Below the pieces are notes generated by a model. That model had not been told where the DNA came from, did not search any database, and saw only the letters and a program-made list of their open reading frames with translations. This document shows, in pieces, positions 46,640-58,960 of a DNA stretch of 64,000 nucleotides. The DNA lies in NCBI GenBank assembly GCA_005406025.1, contig BGZK01000861.1, positions 124,001-188,000 of the forward strand, given 5' to 3'. The stretch is from Eumeta japonica (Eukaryota > Arthropoda > Insecta > Lepidoptera > Psychidae). Position 1 is the first letter of the stretch; each line of letters opens with the position of its first letter. Made by a program: the position numbers and the translations under genes.

Positions 46640-46865
46640 TACATTAAAATTCGGGCGATATCACGAGGCGCATTAATCTATTCCGTGTGTACAGTTCGAA
46701 GTAATAACGAAAGTGGGATGCAATAACGTCTCCCCAAAGTTCATAACTTGCCAGAGGCCGGCACCGCAGCGCTCCCCGCTTCTGACAATAATTCTTCAAT
46801 GAGAATTCGAATTGCGTGAATGCGCGTACACAGTTAGAGCACTGGCCTATTAGGCACATTTTAAA
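46640..46865. promoter_or_regulatory. GC-richer island, possible conserved non-coding element
   Basis: AGAGGCCGGCACCGCAGCGC lies beside TTCAATGAGAATTCGAATTG. A 78-codon minus frame is open but has no match and no splice support. Confidence 0.22.
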
Positions 46866-46929
46866 TGAATAACGAACCATTAAAAATCTATTATTAAGTT
46901 ACCGCAGACATTTTCACATTTTTGTTTTA

Positions 46930-47130
46930 ATTTTCAAGTAAAACGAGCAGTTGCTGGCGAGTGGTCGACGCGTCGCTTTAGAATAAAAAGATAAATGTAT
47001 TGAAACCCTTGTTAAGGGGAATGATTTTTTTAAAATCAATTTAAACCACGAGACATGTTAAGCCGTCGGCCGTCGTGCCGACTTAGACAGCGCATTGCTA
47101 ACAACGGTCTTGAGGATTTAAGGTACGAAT
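46930..47130. promoter_or_regulatory. GC-richer island
   Basis: TGGTCGACGCGTCGC and CCGTCGGCCGTCGTGCCGAC flank AT cores (AATAAAAAGATAAATG). No repeat or gene is recognised. Confidence 0.2.
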
Positions 47131-47640
47131 TCACAATATGAAAACAATAAAATATATATGAGTGTGTAATGGCCTTGCAGTAAGCGAATAATAATCTGAT
47201 ACAAGTATATTGCTTAGAGTTGATTACCCGAGGAATTTATTGTTGGATATATTTTCATTGTATGACATTGTTTGAGTCACTGTACGTACATGATTAGGAA
47301 TGTGGTCACTTCCTATAACCACACCTATATTTCTGTAACAAATCTATATTTCATATTAGAAGGGTGGGAATATATCCTATTAATATGAAATATTAATTGT
47401 TTATAGTTTAATTTATATAACAAATATTATTTGTTTATAGTTTAATTTATATAAAATGTATGTTATAAATATAGGTATGATTGAATCACATTAAATGTTG
47501 CTAAGGTATACTAGCAGCCAAACAGATACAGTTGGACTTAATTGCCTGACCTGGAATACTATATAAATAACTTAAATTACCTTATACCACGCGTTTGTTC
47601 TGCATTACAGTTTTTTCAATTGTAGTAATGTAATACAATC
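47131..47640. other. AT-rich stretch with short direct repeat
   Basis: TTGTTTATAGTTTAATTTAT occurs twice, near 47397 and 47430, as a local tandem duplication with a period of about 33 bases. Nothing else. Confidence 0.45.
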
Positions 47641-47720
47641 GAATCCCTCAACATAGAAATAGCGACTTGTCTGTGTACGCACACCGCGCTGCGAACGCCT
47701 GCAGATGGTTTTAACGCAAT

Positions 47721-47933
47721 TTAGATTATCGTCCGTGTAAATAAATAGCGTAATGACGGTTGGGGTCGAACTAGCGGCCAACTGTGAGAACTTTCGCCGA
47801 TGTTTCCGTCCTGATTCGCATCTGTTACTTTAGAAATCTCTAGATAATGTCCTAAGACAGCCAATAAAGTAGCTACGGCGCTGACAGCTCGACCTTTGCC
47901 GTTGGAGTCGTTTGAGCCTAAAGCTTTTAACAT
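47721..47933 (-). CDS. Candidate 70-codon ORF, unrecognised
   Basis: From ATG at 47933 (context TTGAAATGT) the frame reads MLKALGSNDSNGKGRAVSAV, then ATLLAVLGHYLEISK and ANQDGNIGESSHSWP, to a stop at 47721. Codon use is balanced, and a short hydrophobic run (AVATLLAVLGHYL) sits about 20 residues in. The frame stays open for some codons upstream (THLKRTIE). There is no family match and no clear splice site. It could be a small secreted or membrane peptide exon, a non-coding island, or chance. Confidence 0.22.
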   Translation of the reverse strand: MLKALGSNDSNGKGRAVSAVATLLAVLGHYLEISKVTDANQDGNIGESSHSWPLVRPQPSLRYLFTRTII

Positions 47934-47939
47934 TTCAAT

Positions 47940-48385
47940 AGTACGTTTTAGGTGAGTATTTAGGAAATAGCTTCCATTTCAAAACCATTACGAAATAAGT
48001 ACAGTATTATGACTGACAATATCTTTCAATAAATACAGTTAAGAACTTATTATTATTTTACTTTAAATGTATCAAATAGTATAAATAGAGTAACTCACTG
48101 TACTTTTTTTTGTAACTACTAGACACAAAAGAAAAGTTACAAATAGTAATAAAATACAATACTGTAACAGATTCTCCCTTGAGGCTTCAGTTGTGTAAAC
48201 ATCAATACTTACTATCAATATATCATCAATAGGACTCACTGTTGGTTACTGGGTAGGCAGAACACCTCCCAAATAGAAATCAGATGAAACTGTCGGGAAC
48301 TGACTGTATGATATTTTTTAAGATATAAAAAGATATTTTTTTGATCACAGGATAAATTAAGTTTTAATACATTCACGTCCAATAT
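47940..48385. other. AT-rich stretch, nothing recognised
   Basis: No supported feature. Confidence 0.45.
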
Positions 48386-48389
48386 AATC

Positions 48390-48790
48390 TGTACTAGCTT
48401 TCAACTGCGGCTCCATCCACATGGACATCTAACGAATTCTTTTGTCATTTATATCGACCGATCAAGCTGTCAACAAACATTCCCGTGCCGTTCTTTCTTT
48501 CAGTTTCAGTCCCCGCTCCGCTTTTGATTCCGATTCTGGTCTAGATCTAGATTCCGATTCTGTTTAAAATATACATAATTCACCTTCAACTCCGCCCACG
48601 TGAATACACAATGAACTATTTCATCTTTTATATCGATTGCTAACGTTATCAACCGTGATTCCGGCCTCGTTCTCCTTTTCGATTCCACACCAGAAGAACC
48701 CATATTCTTGCATCAAAAACGTACATTCTTGACCCTGATCCCAATCTTGCTGGCTATTCCGGTCCCGAACCGATGATGAACATGAACCTC
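48390..48790. repeat. Tandemly duplicated pyrimidine-rich repeat, about 180-base period
   Basis: Unit 1 (from about 48408) reads CAACTGCGGCTCCATCCAC, then TCATTTATATCGACCGATCA, ACATTCCCGTGCCGTTC. Unit 2 (from about 48588) reads CAACTCCGCCCACGTG, then TCTTTTATATCGATTGCTAA, GATTCCGGCCTCGTTC. CCGATTCTGGTCTAGATC-type pyrimidine text follows each. It opens with a TACTAGCTTTC phrase typical of a lepidopteran repeat start and is the opposite-strand relative of 3110-3480. ORFs inside are incidental. Confidence 0.5.
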
Positions 48791-49555
48791 TCTTGAACAC
48801 TGTTGTTACTAACAACCAATCGTCAAAAGTAAAGAATTCGTTCTATGATCACACAACTGAAGTCGCGAGAAAGAGTTAGTTATCTTTGTAACGTATAACC
48901 TATACTTTATTCTGATGTATAAACTATATTACCGTAAAGTTTCAGATGATTCTGTTCAACTGTCAAAGCGTAATTGAGTAACAAATATACAAGCTTTCAT
49001 ATTTATAATGTTAATAGAAGTATTACGCGTCATTGTCTCCTAATATTGTTTCACGGTATCGAAAGTCGGTTATATGTTTCAGTTAGGTCAGTAAACAGAC
49101 TAAGTACGTTATATGTTTACGAAAATGAATTGCAACACAAGTTGTATTCTGTAAGAAAAAAATAATTTTTTTTTCATCAGTTTAAAAATGAAACTTTGCA
49201 AAGTGGCTATACGGTACTAATAAATATAGTAGAAAAATGATTTATTTTTCCTTAATACATGAAATTAAGAGTTATGATTATTGGCAAAATAATATTAATA
49301 AAATTAAGTACCGCGTCATTACATTGCTTTGGTTACTTAATAAACTAATCCGTATATGTGTATGACTATATTAGAAAAAAGTTTTGTCTTTCCTAGAAAT
49401 TAATACGAAAAACCAAAAATCGTTTGCGAAATAAAGTGACATTAAATCTGGCAGTATATTATTATCTCTAACGTGACAGTTAAATGTAACAATACCTAAT
49501 TCTTCTTTATTTTCATTCTCGGTTCGAGAGAAAAATCAGCAAAGAGCATTGTATT
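48791..49555. other. AT-rich stretch, nothing recognised
   Basis: No supported feature. Confidence 0.45.
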
Positions 49556-49579
49556 TCCAAGGACAATAGTGAAAAGAAA

Positions 49580-49740
49580 AATTTATCTTCCCGCCCCCGG
49601 CATCCCCGAATCCGTCGTGTAAATTCATCAAGGCCCAGATGAAGTGTTGTTAGCCTAAACGCAGTCCGTGTTAAGATAAATTGATTTTATTCAAATTTTT
49701 ATTAAGGCAGCTCCCCGGACGGTAGAGACTCCATGTATTT
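49580..49740. promoter_or_regulatory. GC-richer island
   Basis: TCCCGCCCCCGGCATCCCCG and GCAGCTCCCCGGACGGTAG enclose AAGATAAATTGATTTTATTC. No ORF or repeat match; it may be a conserved non-coding element. Confidence 0.25.
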
Positions 49741-51135
49741 TGCTGACGATTAAGGACGACAATATACATATATCTTATTTGTAAAGAACATTACTCTCTA
49801 CCTCAGCTTTGGTAAATTCGCTTAAAAATGATGTCGATATAAAACTAAAATGTCATCCAAAAATATGCAATAGGTGACATAAAGACGTTAATAGCGAGTT
49901 TTAACAATGTGTATGCAAACTTGGTAATATATTCATTAAAGGAAAACTTATTAGAATATTTTGTAAATTATTTTGTAGCTGCACTATCGAACTATACAAT
50001 ATCAAAATATTAAATAATTTAAATAAAAAAAAAATGAAATGCTAATATTTATTTATTAGCAGATACTCGTACAGATCACAGTGATATATCCATCATATGA
50101 AACAAAATTTCTGTTCGAGGCTAAATCCAAAAGTATTATTAACAATATATTGCTATGATACGAGAAGAAAAGAAAAGAGAAAAACACACAAGAAAACGAA
50201 CGTTAACAATAATATGCATTGATAATCTAATTATGTAAATTTAAACTCAAGTCTATTGCTGACTTTGAATGCTAAGTATTCGTATAATTAAATAATGTTT
50301 TAGAATAATTTATTTTAGGGCCATCCAAAGGCAAACGCAAAAGTAAGTTTCTTTGTTTTTTTATACGACTTGGATTTCTATAAAATATTGCATTACGGTA
50401 AACAAAACTATTAAAATAAACATGTGATACTTTTTGTTGTCGTTGGTAGCTTCAGTTTCAAAAACAGAAAAAAAATGCCTAAAAAAGATATAGTTAGGTA
50501 AATTATAAGTAATTACAATCTACGCATCGACATATTTATATAGAGAAAAAGGTTACTCCTAAAGAAAATATATACTTCCAAACAACAATTGTAAAAAGCG
50601 TTTTTTATTTAATTATTTATTTGTTAGCTTTCTTAAAAAAATACTTTACTAATCTGCATTGGTATAGATATATAATATTAAGAAAAAATATAAAGTTATC
50701 AGTTATATGCAATATGCATGTAATTTGAATCTCCGATGAAGAATATTTTATATAAACAAATGTGCACTTCTTTAATTAAAAAGTAATCGATTAAATAGAA
50801 ATTAAATACAGTCAAGATATACGATAAATATGGTAAGTTATAATTGAAATCGTAACTGAAGCCATAACAACGTAGTTTGAAGGTCATAATACGTCTTAGA
50901 ATAAATTTTACACTACCAAGCGGAATAATGAGAGTAAAACAAAATTAGAAACATAAAAATTTGCATTAAATTTCGATAATATCAGCGTTACAAAATCCAA
51001 GTGGCTAACCTAAATATGAATTTAAAGTTGGTTAACATTACAAAAAAATATAGGTCATTTTCGACGTCTCAGTATTTTCGTTGACGGGGGATTTTCTATA
51101 TTACGTTTATTCTGATTTGAATTAAATAAACGATT
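49741..51135. other. AT-rich stretch, nothing recognised
   Basis: A purine run (GAAGAAAAGAAAAGAG) lies near 50163-50180. The region is otherwise featureless. Confidence 0.45.
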
Positions 51136-51139
51136 ACTA

Positions 51140-51260
51140 TTTTTATACAGTTTATCTGCCAGCTGTTAGGGTCAGCGCTGTCGCCGCTGGAAAAGATCTT
51201 TTAAATCGTGATTACATGTCATTTGCAGATACGCTTTTTATGTTAGTTTTTGTCAACAAG
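51140..51260. promoter_or_regulatory. Small island with E-box
   Basis: CCAGCTGTTAGGGTCAGCGC (E-box CAGCTG) is followed by TTTTAAATCGTGATTACATG and TCATTTGCAGATACG. It is isolated in AT-rich DNA. A regulatory role is possible. Confidence 0.2.
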
Positions 51261-51534
51261 ACGTCCTAAATTTTGAAATCTGTATTTAAAAAATCGTATT
51301 TAATTTAACACTGCATAAATTGAAACTCCTGTAGTTGCTTTTGTAAATGCACTATAATTATGTAAGTGGGGTATTATATTTTCTGAGTTTTAGAAATATG
51401 TTTTGTATCAATTTAAATGGACAATAAATTATGTTACATAATGACATGGAATGTATTGTATTACGAGGGTTATAGCAATTCTGTCACTCTGATCCAACTG
51501 TGACACTTCTATTACAGAGTAAAATAGTAGTAAT

Positions 51535-51640
51535 TTCAGTCAAGGAGGCGGTCTCTTAGGCGTGGACGCCTGGTCGCCCTATTGGAAGGAGAATGTCCCG
51601 CTCGCTTCGTCGTAATTGAAAAGTTTCCCCAACGAACATA
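51535..51640. promoter_or_regulatory. Small GC-rich island with short palindrome
   Basis: GGCGTGGACGCC at 51559-51570 has inverted arms GGCGT/ACGCC. It lies within GGAGGCGGTCTCTTAGG and CTCGCTTCGTCGTAATTG text. No coding frame. Confidence 0.2.
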
Positions 51641-52435
51641 ATGGTAAACTGATTTATAAGACAGACGGAGGAATTGCTCTTTTCAGTTGAAAACTGAAAG
51701 AATTGCGAGGCATTTCCAAAAAAAATCCTTCAGTTAGTGAATCGAAATTGTTTCGAGGCACTTATTTCTTTTCAGTGCAAGTATTTAAATCAACTATTTT
51801 CTTACGTTTCACTTATTAGGCAGCAAACAGACTTTGTAAAAAAAAAGATGTGTATGTCATAAATTCTTTACCACAATTTTTATTTTACCATGTTAATAGA
51901 AGTTTTACAAATTTTAATACGATTTTAAATAATTACTACGCATTTTAAGAATGATCATTATATGAAAACATAAAATGAAAGCAGAGGTGATAGTATATGT
52001 ATATAATATTTTTTTGATGAATGATGACTATCAACTTTAATATGTTTGTGATGTGATTTGTCCTGAAAGAAATTTGATTACTACTTATAAATTTTCGACT
52101 TCTGTATTTTGTAATATATGGAATATAAATTGCTTGACTTCATTTTTTTTAATGGGAGGTGTTGTAACATTCATTCCACTGACTATTAAATAATTTTTGG
52201 GATACTAATTTGTCTTCTTTCTATAACCTAAACACTTTGCTATTGTATCTTGCCTCTTATTTGAAATAAAAATGTCTTATCGACTTTTCTACTTACGTGG
52301 TAGAAGTCCTCTTAGATTTACGACGATCGGGTAATATCAGACTTTTATCGACTAAAATCATTTAAATAAAAATTTCTTAATTTAGATTGTGACATTCGAA
52401 TATTGCAATGTATAACTGAATTAGTATACTTGGTT
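51641..52435. other. AT-rich stretch, nothing recognised
   Basis: No supported feature. Confidence 0.45.
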
Positions 52436-52439
52436 AAAT

Positions 52440-52640
52440 GCACAATTGTCTAATGCTTTACGAAAGAACGCTTTGACGCTGACATGCACCCTTGCAGCGC
52501 GGCTACAATTCGTTTGCGAAGCGTAGCGAATTGGCCGTCTATATGAGCGTCAGCAAACAAACCAGACGCGCTGCAATAACGCGGCGACACCAGCAGCGTC
52601 CCGAGTGCATCGTTCTATTGTACCGGCACACACCCTAGCG
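52440..52640. other. GC-rich patch, CG-rich words
   Basis: CCTTGCAGCGCGGCTACAAT, GCGAAGCGTAGCGAATTGGC and ACGCGGCGACACCAGCAGCG form a sharp GC peak without an ORF. It could be a DNA transposon end or a non-coding element. Confidence 0.25.
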
Positions 52641-52985
52641 ATCATTGTCACTAATTAGTCCAAGGTTATTTTCGACTGCTGTTATATAAATTAATGATTG
52701 TAGTATATTATAGGGTTCCCTTCTTCGCCCGTGTACCGGGTCCATGGATATATGATGTAGCCGTAGGTACAGCTTTCGCTTTTTTTCACTGCCCTGATGG
52801 AGGTGGTTCACTCGAAAAATAAGCTCTTTGTCGCTATCAGGGATCGATTTAATGCATATAGAATAGTGCACGGAAATACGTGTTCGTCATCAAGATGAAA
52901 TGCATGGAATGTACATGCCAAGTTTGCTCTTCTAGACTCATATTTATGTGCACCATTCAATAGAATTAAGCAGCACGCTCGTCTT
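52641..52985. other. Possible decayed coding or repeat sequence
   Basis: A 78-codon minus frame (52635-52871) has mixed codon use and no family match. The adjacent text does not help. It may be a repeat relic. Confidence 0.2.
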
Positions 52986-52989
52986 TCAG

Positions 52990-53350
52990 AACATAGTTAA
53001 AGGGTATTCGCGCCGCCAGCGACACTTATATGCTGTCGGTAGCCGGCGGCAGGCAGCAATGAACCGCCTACTGACACGCTGACCAAAGCCGCAACATGTC
53101 GCCAGGAGTTGTTCTTTGGCTCGTTCATAACGTCTTCCGAGGTCATAGGGGCGCCTTGGAATAGCACTGGTGTCACTGTTAAATACTATAACATCCATTT
53201 CGCGTCTCTATTCCCTTCCCCTGGGTACGATGATCCCCAAGGTACTAAGCTCTTTGCCACAGCAAGACAAGAACACACAGGGAGGGTGTATTACAGTTGG
53301 GGATAGTCAAACAACGTTTGGCACGTGTCATGTGTCACGTGCTTCCGTCC
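52990..53350. other. GC-richer patch with open frames on both strands
   Basis: The minus frame 52986-53198 reads MDVIVFNSDTSAIPRRPYDL, then GRRYERAKEQLLATCCGFGQ, and looks more coding-like than the plus frames at 53109 and 53170. It is Arg-rich at the end. No family is recognised; it could be a retroelement piece or a gene exon. Confidence 0.25.
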
Positions 53351-54790
53351 CCAGTGTCTAATTGAATCTCTTTCACATAAATTATGCAATATTTTTACGA
53401 TCACATGCCTCATAATATACGAAAGTTTATTTGTGTTTTTGAATATTTTTTAAGAGAACAACAACAATAACGATTTGTAAGAGACGAGCTGTTACGCGTA
53501 TAGAAGCAGAGAAACGTCGCAGTGACTTCAAAAACTTTGTTTATACAACCTCAGTGTTACATCTTAGCGTGGTAAGATGCCTTTAAAAACATTTTTTTCA
53601 ATATTTCATATTCTAAGTATTCCAGTCGATGCAAATATTAAACATTATTTTTTATCAAAATTCCGAGTTATACACACAACGTGCTCATCGGCGATGGATG
53701 ATATATGTATTTATATTACGTCACGTTTTCAATACTTTTTCCACAGCTGAAAAATATTAGTTCACATAATTTACCCCGTAACTCGGCGACGGCGCGCATG
53801 ACGTTGACAAATTGTAGCACACGGGCTAAAGTTAATATGTGAAACCTCGCGTAAGGAGATCAAATCTATACAGAAAGTTGTACTTGCGTCCTAAAAATGT
53901 GGCACTTTTGAGATGGGCATGAAAAGGATAAACTTTTCTTGTATTTCTAATCTAAGGAAAGTCGTTGTCGTTTTCTTATTCCATGTTATTTTTTATTGTG
54001 TAATCATTTACGTTAAATTCATTTACACATAAGCAGTTAAATATTTTTCAAAACCTGTTTAGAAAAACGAAATAGAAACTCTGCATATGATATGAATAAA
54101 TTCTGATTGTAAGAAAAATAAGCTAAAATAACCTCAAAGTGCATATAAAACTGTAAAAAACGAGTTAAACTATTTAAAAAAATTAAATGAAAAGGTTATG
54201 AAACCAAGTTTTTGGTTAATATTCTGCAAATTAAAAAACTTTTCTTAAATATAATGAAAAAAGCTCGAATCCATTCCAAAAAAAATGTATATAAATACAT
54301 TAAAGACGACGATAGATGGTTACCGAATGGGAAAAATTACGTTAATGAGCGATGGAAGAATTATTTCTGAAATCGTTTATTATGTGAGGATACAGTTGCA
54401 GAAGACATGATGATAACATGAATGATGATGAAAATAAAAATCAAATTAGCATGAGATGAAAGACGAAAGTAATAAAAAGTATAAAATCTGGGCATATTAC
54501 TGGATATGATGTTGATGTTTTTCGTCAGACATGTTTTGGGACGTCGGCGGCATAAGGGCAAGCCTTTTGTATCAACTCTTTAATAGATACTGGAAAAGTC
54601 TTATGGTAGGTACATAGTAACTTGTGTGAACGGATTATTGTATCCAATTATGGAGGAAAAATCTACCGCAGATTTTCGAAATTTACTTTCTTAAAAGAGT
54701 CCTCAGAGATGTTGATTGGTAACTCTATGCGAAAATTACAATTTCAATGGTGGCGGTGCGACATTTGAAATAATTATACAGTGTACGGAT
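53351..54790. other. AT-rich stretch, nothing firm
   Basis: A short GC-richer phrase at 53775-53805 (ACTCGGCGACGGCGCGCATG) is unexplained; no gene. Confidence 0.4.
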
Positions 54791-54799
54791 CATGTTTTT

Positions 54800-55990
54800 T
54801 GCTAGGCATCTCCAAAAGAATATGGTCAAAAGCCCCAATTTGGTTTGGGCTTTCACAGATTTGGTTAAATAAGGTGAAAAAAAAATGATTTATTGAGAAC
54901 CTTATGATTTAGCGAAAAGGGTTAAAAACCAAATGTTTCATGGAGAACCTTATCCATATTGTGTGAGTAGAAGATTAATAAAGGCATTGCATTCTCTATA
55001 TAGAAGGGTTCGGTGCCTGCGTCAGAATAAAAGAGGAATATACTAACTGTTTGATATCTGTAGAAGTGTCAGACAGTGATGTGTAACCTCACCTTGGCTA
55101 TTGAACCTGGATAGCTGTCTGTATGATTTGAAAAAAATTGGCAGCAGATTAAGAAGAAGTAAGCTACATGTCAAATGCTTCTGTGAATTAACGATCAAGT
55201 ATCCATTGCGCCATCAATGTGTGGATAACATGCGATTGTATTAAGAATGAATCACTATGTTAATAAAAAAGATGTGAAAATAAATATCAGCAAGGCTGAG
55301 GTCACGATGTTTGAAAGAAGCAAAAGCATGAGATAATGCAATACAAGTATAGGAGATGATTATATTACATTGCAGAAGTCAAAGAGTTTGAGTACTTGGG
55401 TAATATGTTTAAATGTGATGGTAGATATTATAAAAATATTTGAAGAGAGTAAATTCGGGAAATAAAGTGAATGCGAATGCGTGCAAAAGGCGTCAAATAC
55501 ACAAGTTTCATATTATTATCAAGATGTTATAAATATCCATGATGGGGTCCTAGCATAGTTCCCACGCTTGTATTTACAGTAACGAAAGTTGATATGGCAA
55601 AAAAAAATGATAATGTGTGGAGTGTTTTTGAAATGTAAAAGATCGTAGGAATAGTAATATAGAGCGCTGTGGTGTTAAATAAGATGTAGTGATTAAAATG
55701 AAAAGTTACGTTGCGTTGGTTTGGCTATCTGAATAGGATGAATGAAAATAGATTGACATAACAATTTTTTAAAGTGAATATGTGAACCGAAAGATTCGGC
55801 AAGGATTAAGTTTTAAACTGTTATATTGGTGACATATCAAAAATGACCATATTTTAAGCACCCAAACCGACGAGTTTACTGGAAATGACTGATGGACGTC
55901 AGTGATGCAAGGAGGGTATGCAAAGTCCCTGTGAAGATCTGTAGTCTTAGTCTTCTTTTCTGGAAAATAAGCGTGAGTTAATAATATTAA
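54800..55990 (+). pseudogene. YADDQV-type LINE, longest copy
   Basis: Fragments in successive frames give NLVWAFTDLVK, LIKALHSLYRRVR, CRSVRQ(stop)CVTSPWLLNL, DSCLYDLKKIGSRLRRSKLH, VKEFEYLGNMFKCDGR, RLRWFGYLNRMNENRLT-like text and LMDVSDARRVCK. It ends near ATAAGCGTGAGTTAATAATA. This covers the RT palm through the C-terminus of the family also seen at 11723, 16150 and 60370. The catalytic box is lost in a shift around 55190-55210. Many stops and frameshifts show it is old. A 5' end and an endonuclease domain are not visible. Confidence 0.7.
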
Positions 55991-55999
55991 AATGAAAGT

Positions 56000-57540
56000 T
56001 GACGTAACTCGCAAAATAATAAAAAAAATATATTCATTTGTTCCTCTTTGAATTTAAAAAAAATTAAAGATCTTGTGCTATAGACGCAAAATGCGAATAC
56101 AAAGAAAAATCAATCACAAATTGTTCCTAATTAGAAAAATATATTTCATAATAATCCAAAAAATATATTGATTTGTAAAAATGAAAGTTCTAAAGCGTTA
56201 CATTATAAGTATTTCCTTTCTAATGGGAAGTGAGATGGGATGCAAGTTGAAAATCGCGAAACAGGTGTTTTAAAAAAAATCATAATGCGAAAAATTTTGA
56301 TTATTTTAAACAAAATGAAAAAGGCACTCTAGATATTAAATTAATATTCAATACGGTTTTAAAAGTGTCCTTTATAAACTCCACTAAAATATCAATTTTA
56401 TCAGTTTTTTGCAATTGTCTCAAAAAATTACAAAAAAAAATTCACGGTCCTTGCCTCTTTTGACACCTCAGTCTCTAACATAAGCCTAGAATTCACGATA
56501 CCAGAGCAATCGCATTTTCCCTGAAAATGGCGCCTCTACTCAGGCGATCGAAAAATATTTTCAATTACAAAAGAAATATCATTATTATACAATAGTGTTC
56601 AACGGGAACTTTGGCCACTACCGTATGCCATATGACGCGCTACTTGTTACGTAACTTGAACAATATGAGTGATGCCTATTCTTAAAAAGTGACAACTTTT
56701 GATTAATCTTGAAATTAAAATTATGCATATCTTTTTGTTAGACTTTTTGTTAGAGTTTAATAAATTTTTAGAAATATGGTTATTTACAAGCTTTCATAGA
56801 AAGAAACAAGTATTATGTGCTAGGAAGTTACTGAAGAATTATCTGGAATATGATGTCGAAATTATTATCATATGAATACTATGATTTGATATGATGGTGC
56901 TGATGGGCACAAGGTATAATGCCGTTATTGATATATCTATATAAATATATATATATAAATATATTCGGCCAGGTGAAGAATAGTGATTCTCGGGTTATAT
57001 GATTCAATTTCTCGTGTGAGAGAATGATAGTTTACGGAAAAATTCTTGATCAAAACAGTGATCCATGTTGTCAGAGATCTCGTCTGGTATATTTTAAGTA
57101 TGTACGTACGTACTTATGTGACTACGTACAATACTATTACACGTGAGAATACGGATACTTTTTTCGCTAAATACTTTTCCCCGATACCACGTGAGACATT
57201 GAATCAGATGATCCAAGAATTACCCCTTAGGATGACTTCGGGAATAACCAATGCACGGTAGTAGACGGATGTTAAGTATGATGAACCATCATTTATGAAT
57301 CTAAAACGTACACCAGGATGTCGTTATTGTTTTAGATATGCAAACGTAAGCATATCGATAACAGAATTGTATTCTGTAATTGGGAATTGTAAACGCACGC
57401 CCCAACGCATGTCCACGTCGGTATAGAACAGCAGTAGTACACTAATATTTTTTAAGATATTACATTCAATCACATTAACTCGCCAAGCACGCAGTATATT
57501 GAAATGTATCTTCCCAAACTCTCGACATTTTCCTTTCATC
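56000..57540. other. AT-rich stretch with (TA)-rich spot
   Basis: TATATCTATATAAATATATATATATAAA lies at about 56932-56962 as a small imperfect TA microsatellite. ORF 57046-57261 has no match. No gene. Confidence 0.4.
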
Positions 57541-57910
57541 GATATTCCTAATGAAATGCGGTTAAGTATTCATCGAAGTGTTTTCACATCATCTGTTATT
57601 CGGTTCATTTATTTCCATATGACTCGGTTTTATTTTCTTGCGAAATATTCCAACGCAGCAATGTATTCGAAAGGCAATTCGTGTAAAATAAATTGATCTT
57701 ATCCGAACATCTGAAGCGACAACAGACCGAGTCGGACCGAGTTTTTCTCTCGGCTCGTGCTTGATAGACGGGAAGTAATTGAAAAGTCTCACGGTGCGAG
57801 CGAGCGAAAGACGATAGAACAACTTGTATAGATCGATTTTTATAAAAGGAAACAACAGTTCTATTGTATAAGAATTTACTTTGCGGAAATGCATTCAGAT
57901 TTGACACCTA
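57541..57910. other. Mixed-composition patch with open minus frames
   Basis: Two overlapping minus frames of 100 and 101 codons are open, which usually means few stop-rich AT words, not two genes. ACCGAGTCGGACCGAG and CTCTCGGCTCG form a small CCGAG/CTCGG hairpin near 57728-57755. No family. Confidence 0.25.
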
Positions 57911-58575
57911 TTAAGCACCTAGGCAAGTGTTAATAAAATTATTTATATTTACTCCATTATTAGTTTACAATTTCTAATTACATTATGGGGGAATATAAAA
58001 TTTCTACTTTTACGGAAACAACTATTTCAAAATCTAAAATAAGTTTAGAATTTTTTCATGTAGCTTTAGGCTTTCAATACGGGAATTATTACATTCGTCT
58101 CCACGTTGTTTTATTTAAGCTATTGATATTTCACGACGCTCCTTTACGACGTCAGAATTAATTAAAAGTTACCTATTTAATTTCCAATGGCGGTAAACTT
58201 AATCGTCAAAATGACATCTCAATAATTGATTTCAATATATTTATGTAATCGAATAAACTAAAGTATACAATCTAATTAAATACAACAGTTGTCATTCAAA
58301 ACACTTGACAATAAATGAGGCCTTCATATTCTTTTAACGAACTTTAAAAGTAAAATATATATTGTAAAAAAAAACAAATTTTACGTAATTAACTAAACAA
58401 CTAAATAATTCTAAACATAGTGACAGTTACAATTGTTTAGTGAGTCTTTGATGTCAGAGACACTTCTTAACTTGTAGTTATTTATATTACTTAGAGCATC
58501 TCTGTAAGGAGTGCTATAAAAGGCCTTCTAAAGGGCTTTTTATCGTTATACTGAAAATATAATAGAGTAATAAAC
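57911..58575. other. AT-rich stretch, nothing recognised
   Basis: No supported feature. Confidence 0.45.
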
Positions 58576-58579
58576 TCTC

Positions 58580-58665
58580 TTAGTCAAAGTGTAATAAGTG
58601 ACCACAGCCGTCTAAAAACCTGCGCAGCACCGGGGGATGTTGCTGACTCGTTGTCGTCCTTTTTA
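58580..58665 (-). mobile_element. SINE copy 5, 3' half
   Basis: The plus strand reads TAAGTGACCACAGCCGTCTA, AAAACCTGCGCAGCACCGGG and TGACTCGTTGTCGTCC. This is the reverse complement of the SINE text GGCAACGCACT...GTGTCTATGG...GCGGTGATC. Only the 3' half is recognisable. Confidence 0.5.
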
Positions 58666-58960
58666 AAAGTTTAAATTTATTATTGAAGGTTTACTATATT
58701 GTATTTGTTCGAAAATACCGCTGACGGAAGGTCGTTTAACAGCATAGGTAAAATAAATTTGTGAATTAAGCTTAATGGTGAACTGCCAATCGAAGACGCG
58801 ATCGAAGTGAAATTTGGATGTACGGTGGATCCTACGGCTGTAAAAGCTGGGAGCTGGTATTACATGGAATAGTTCCTCTACGATCATTCCCCAATACATG
58901 CGATGAAGCAATTATCATTTTGCAAGGCGAAATAGTCAAGTCGATCTAACCTTTGATTCT
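58666..58960. other. Possible unknown repeat or coding relic
   Basis: The 82-codon minus frame (58663-58911) is moderately GC-balanced (SFYSRRIHRTSKFHFDRVFD) but not recognised. It directly follows the SINE relic, so it may be part of a repeat. Confidence 0.25.

Noticed and set aside
57589..57907. Two overlapping minus-strand ORFs of about 100 codons
   Set aside because: Two frames open over the same bases on one strand, without codon bias, indicate low stop density, not two genes.
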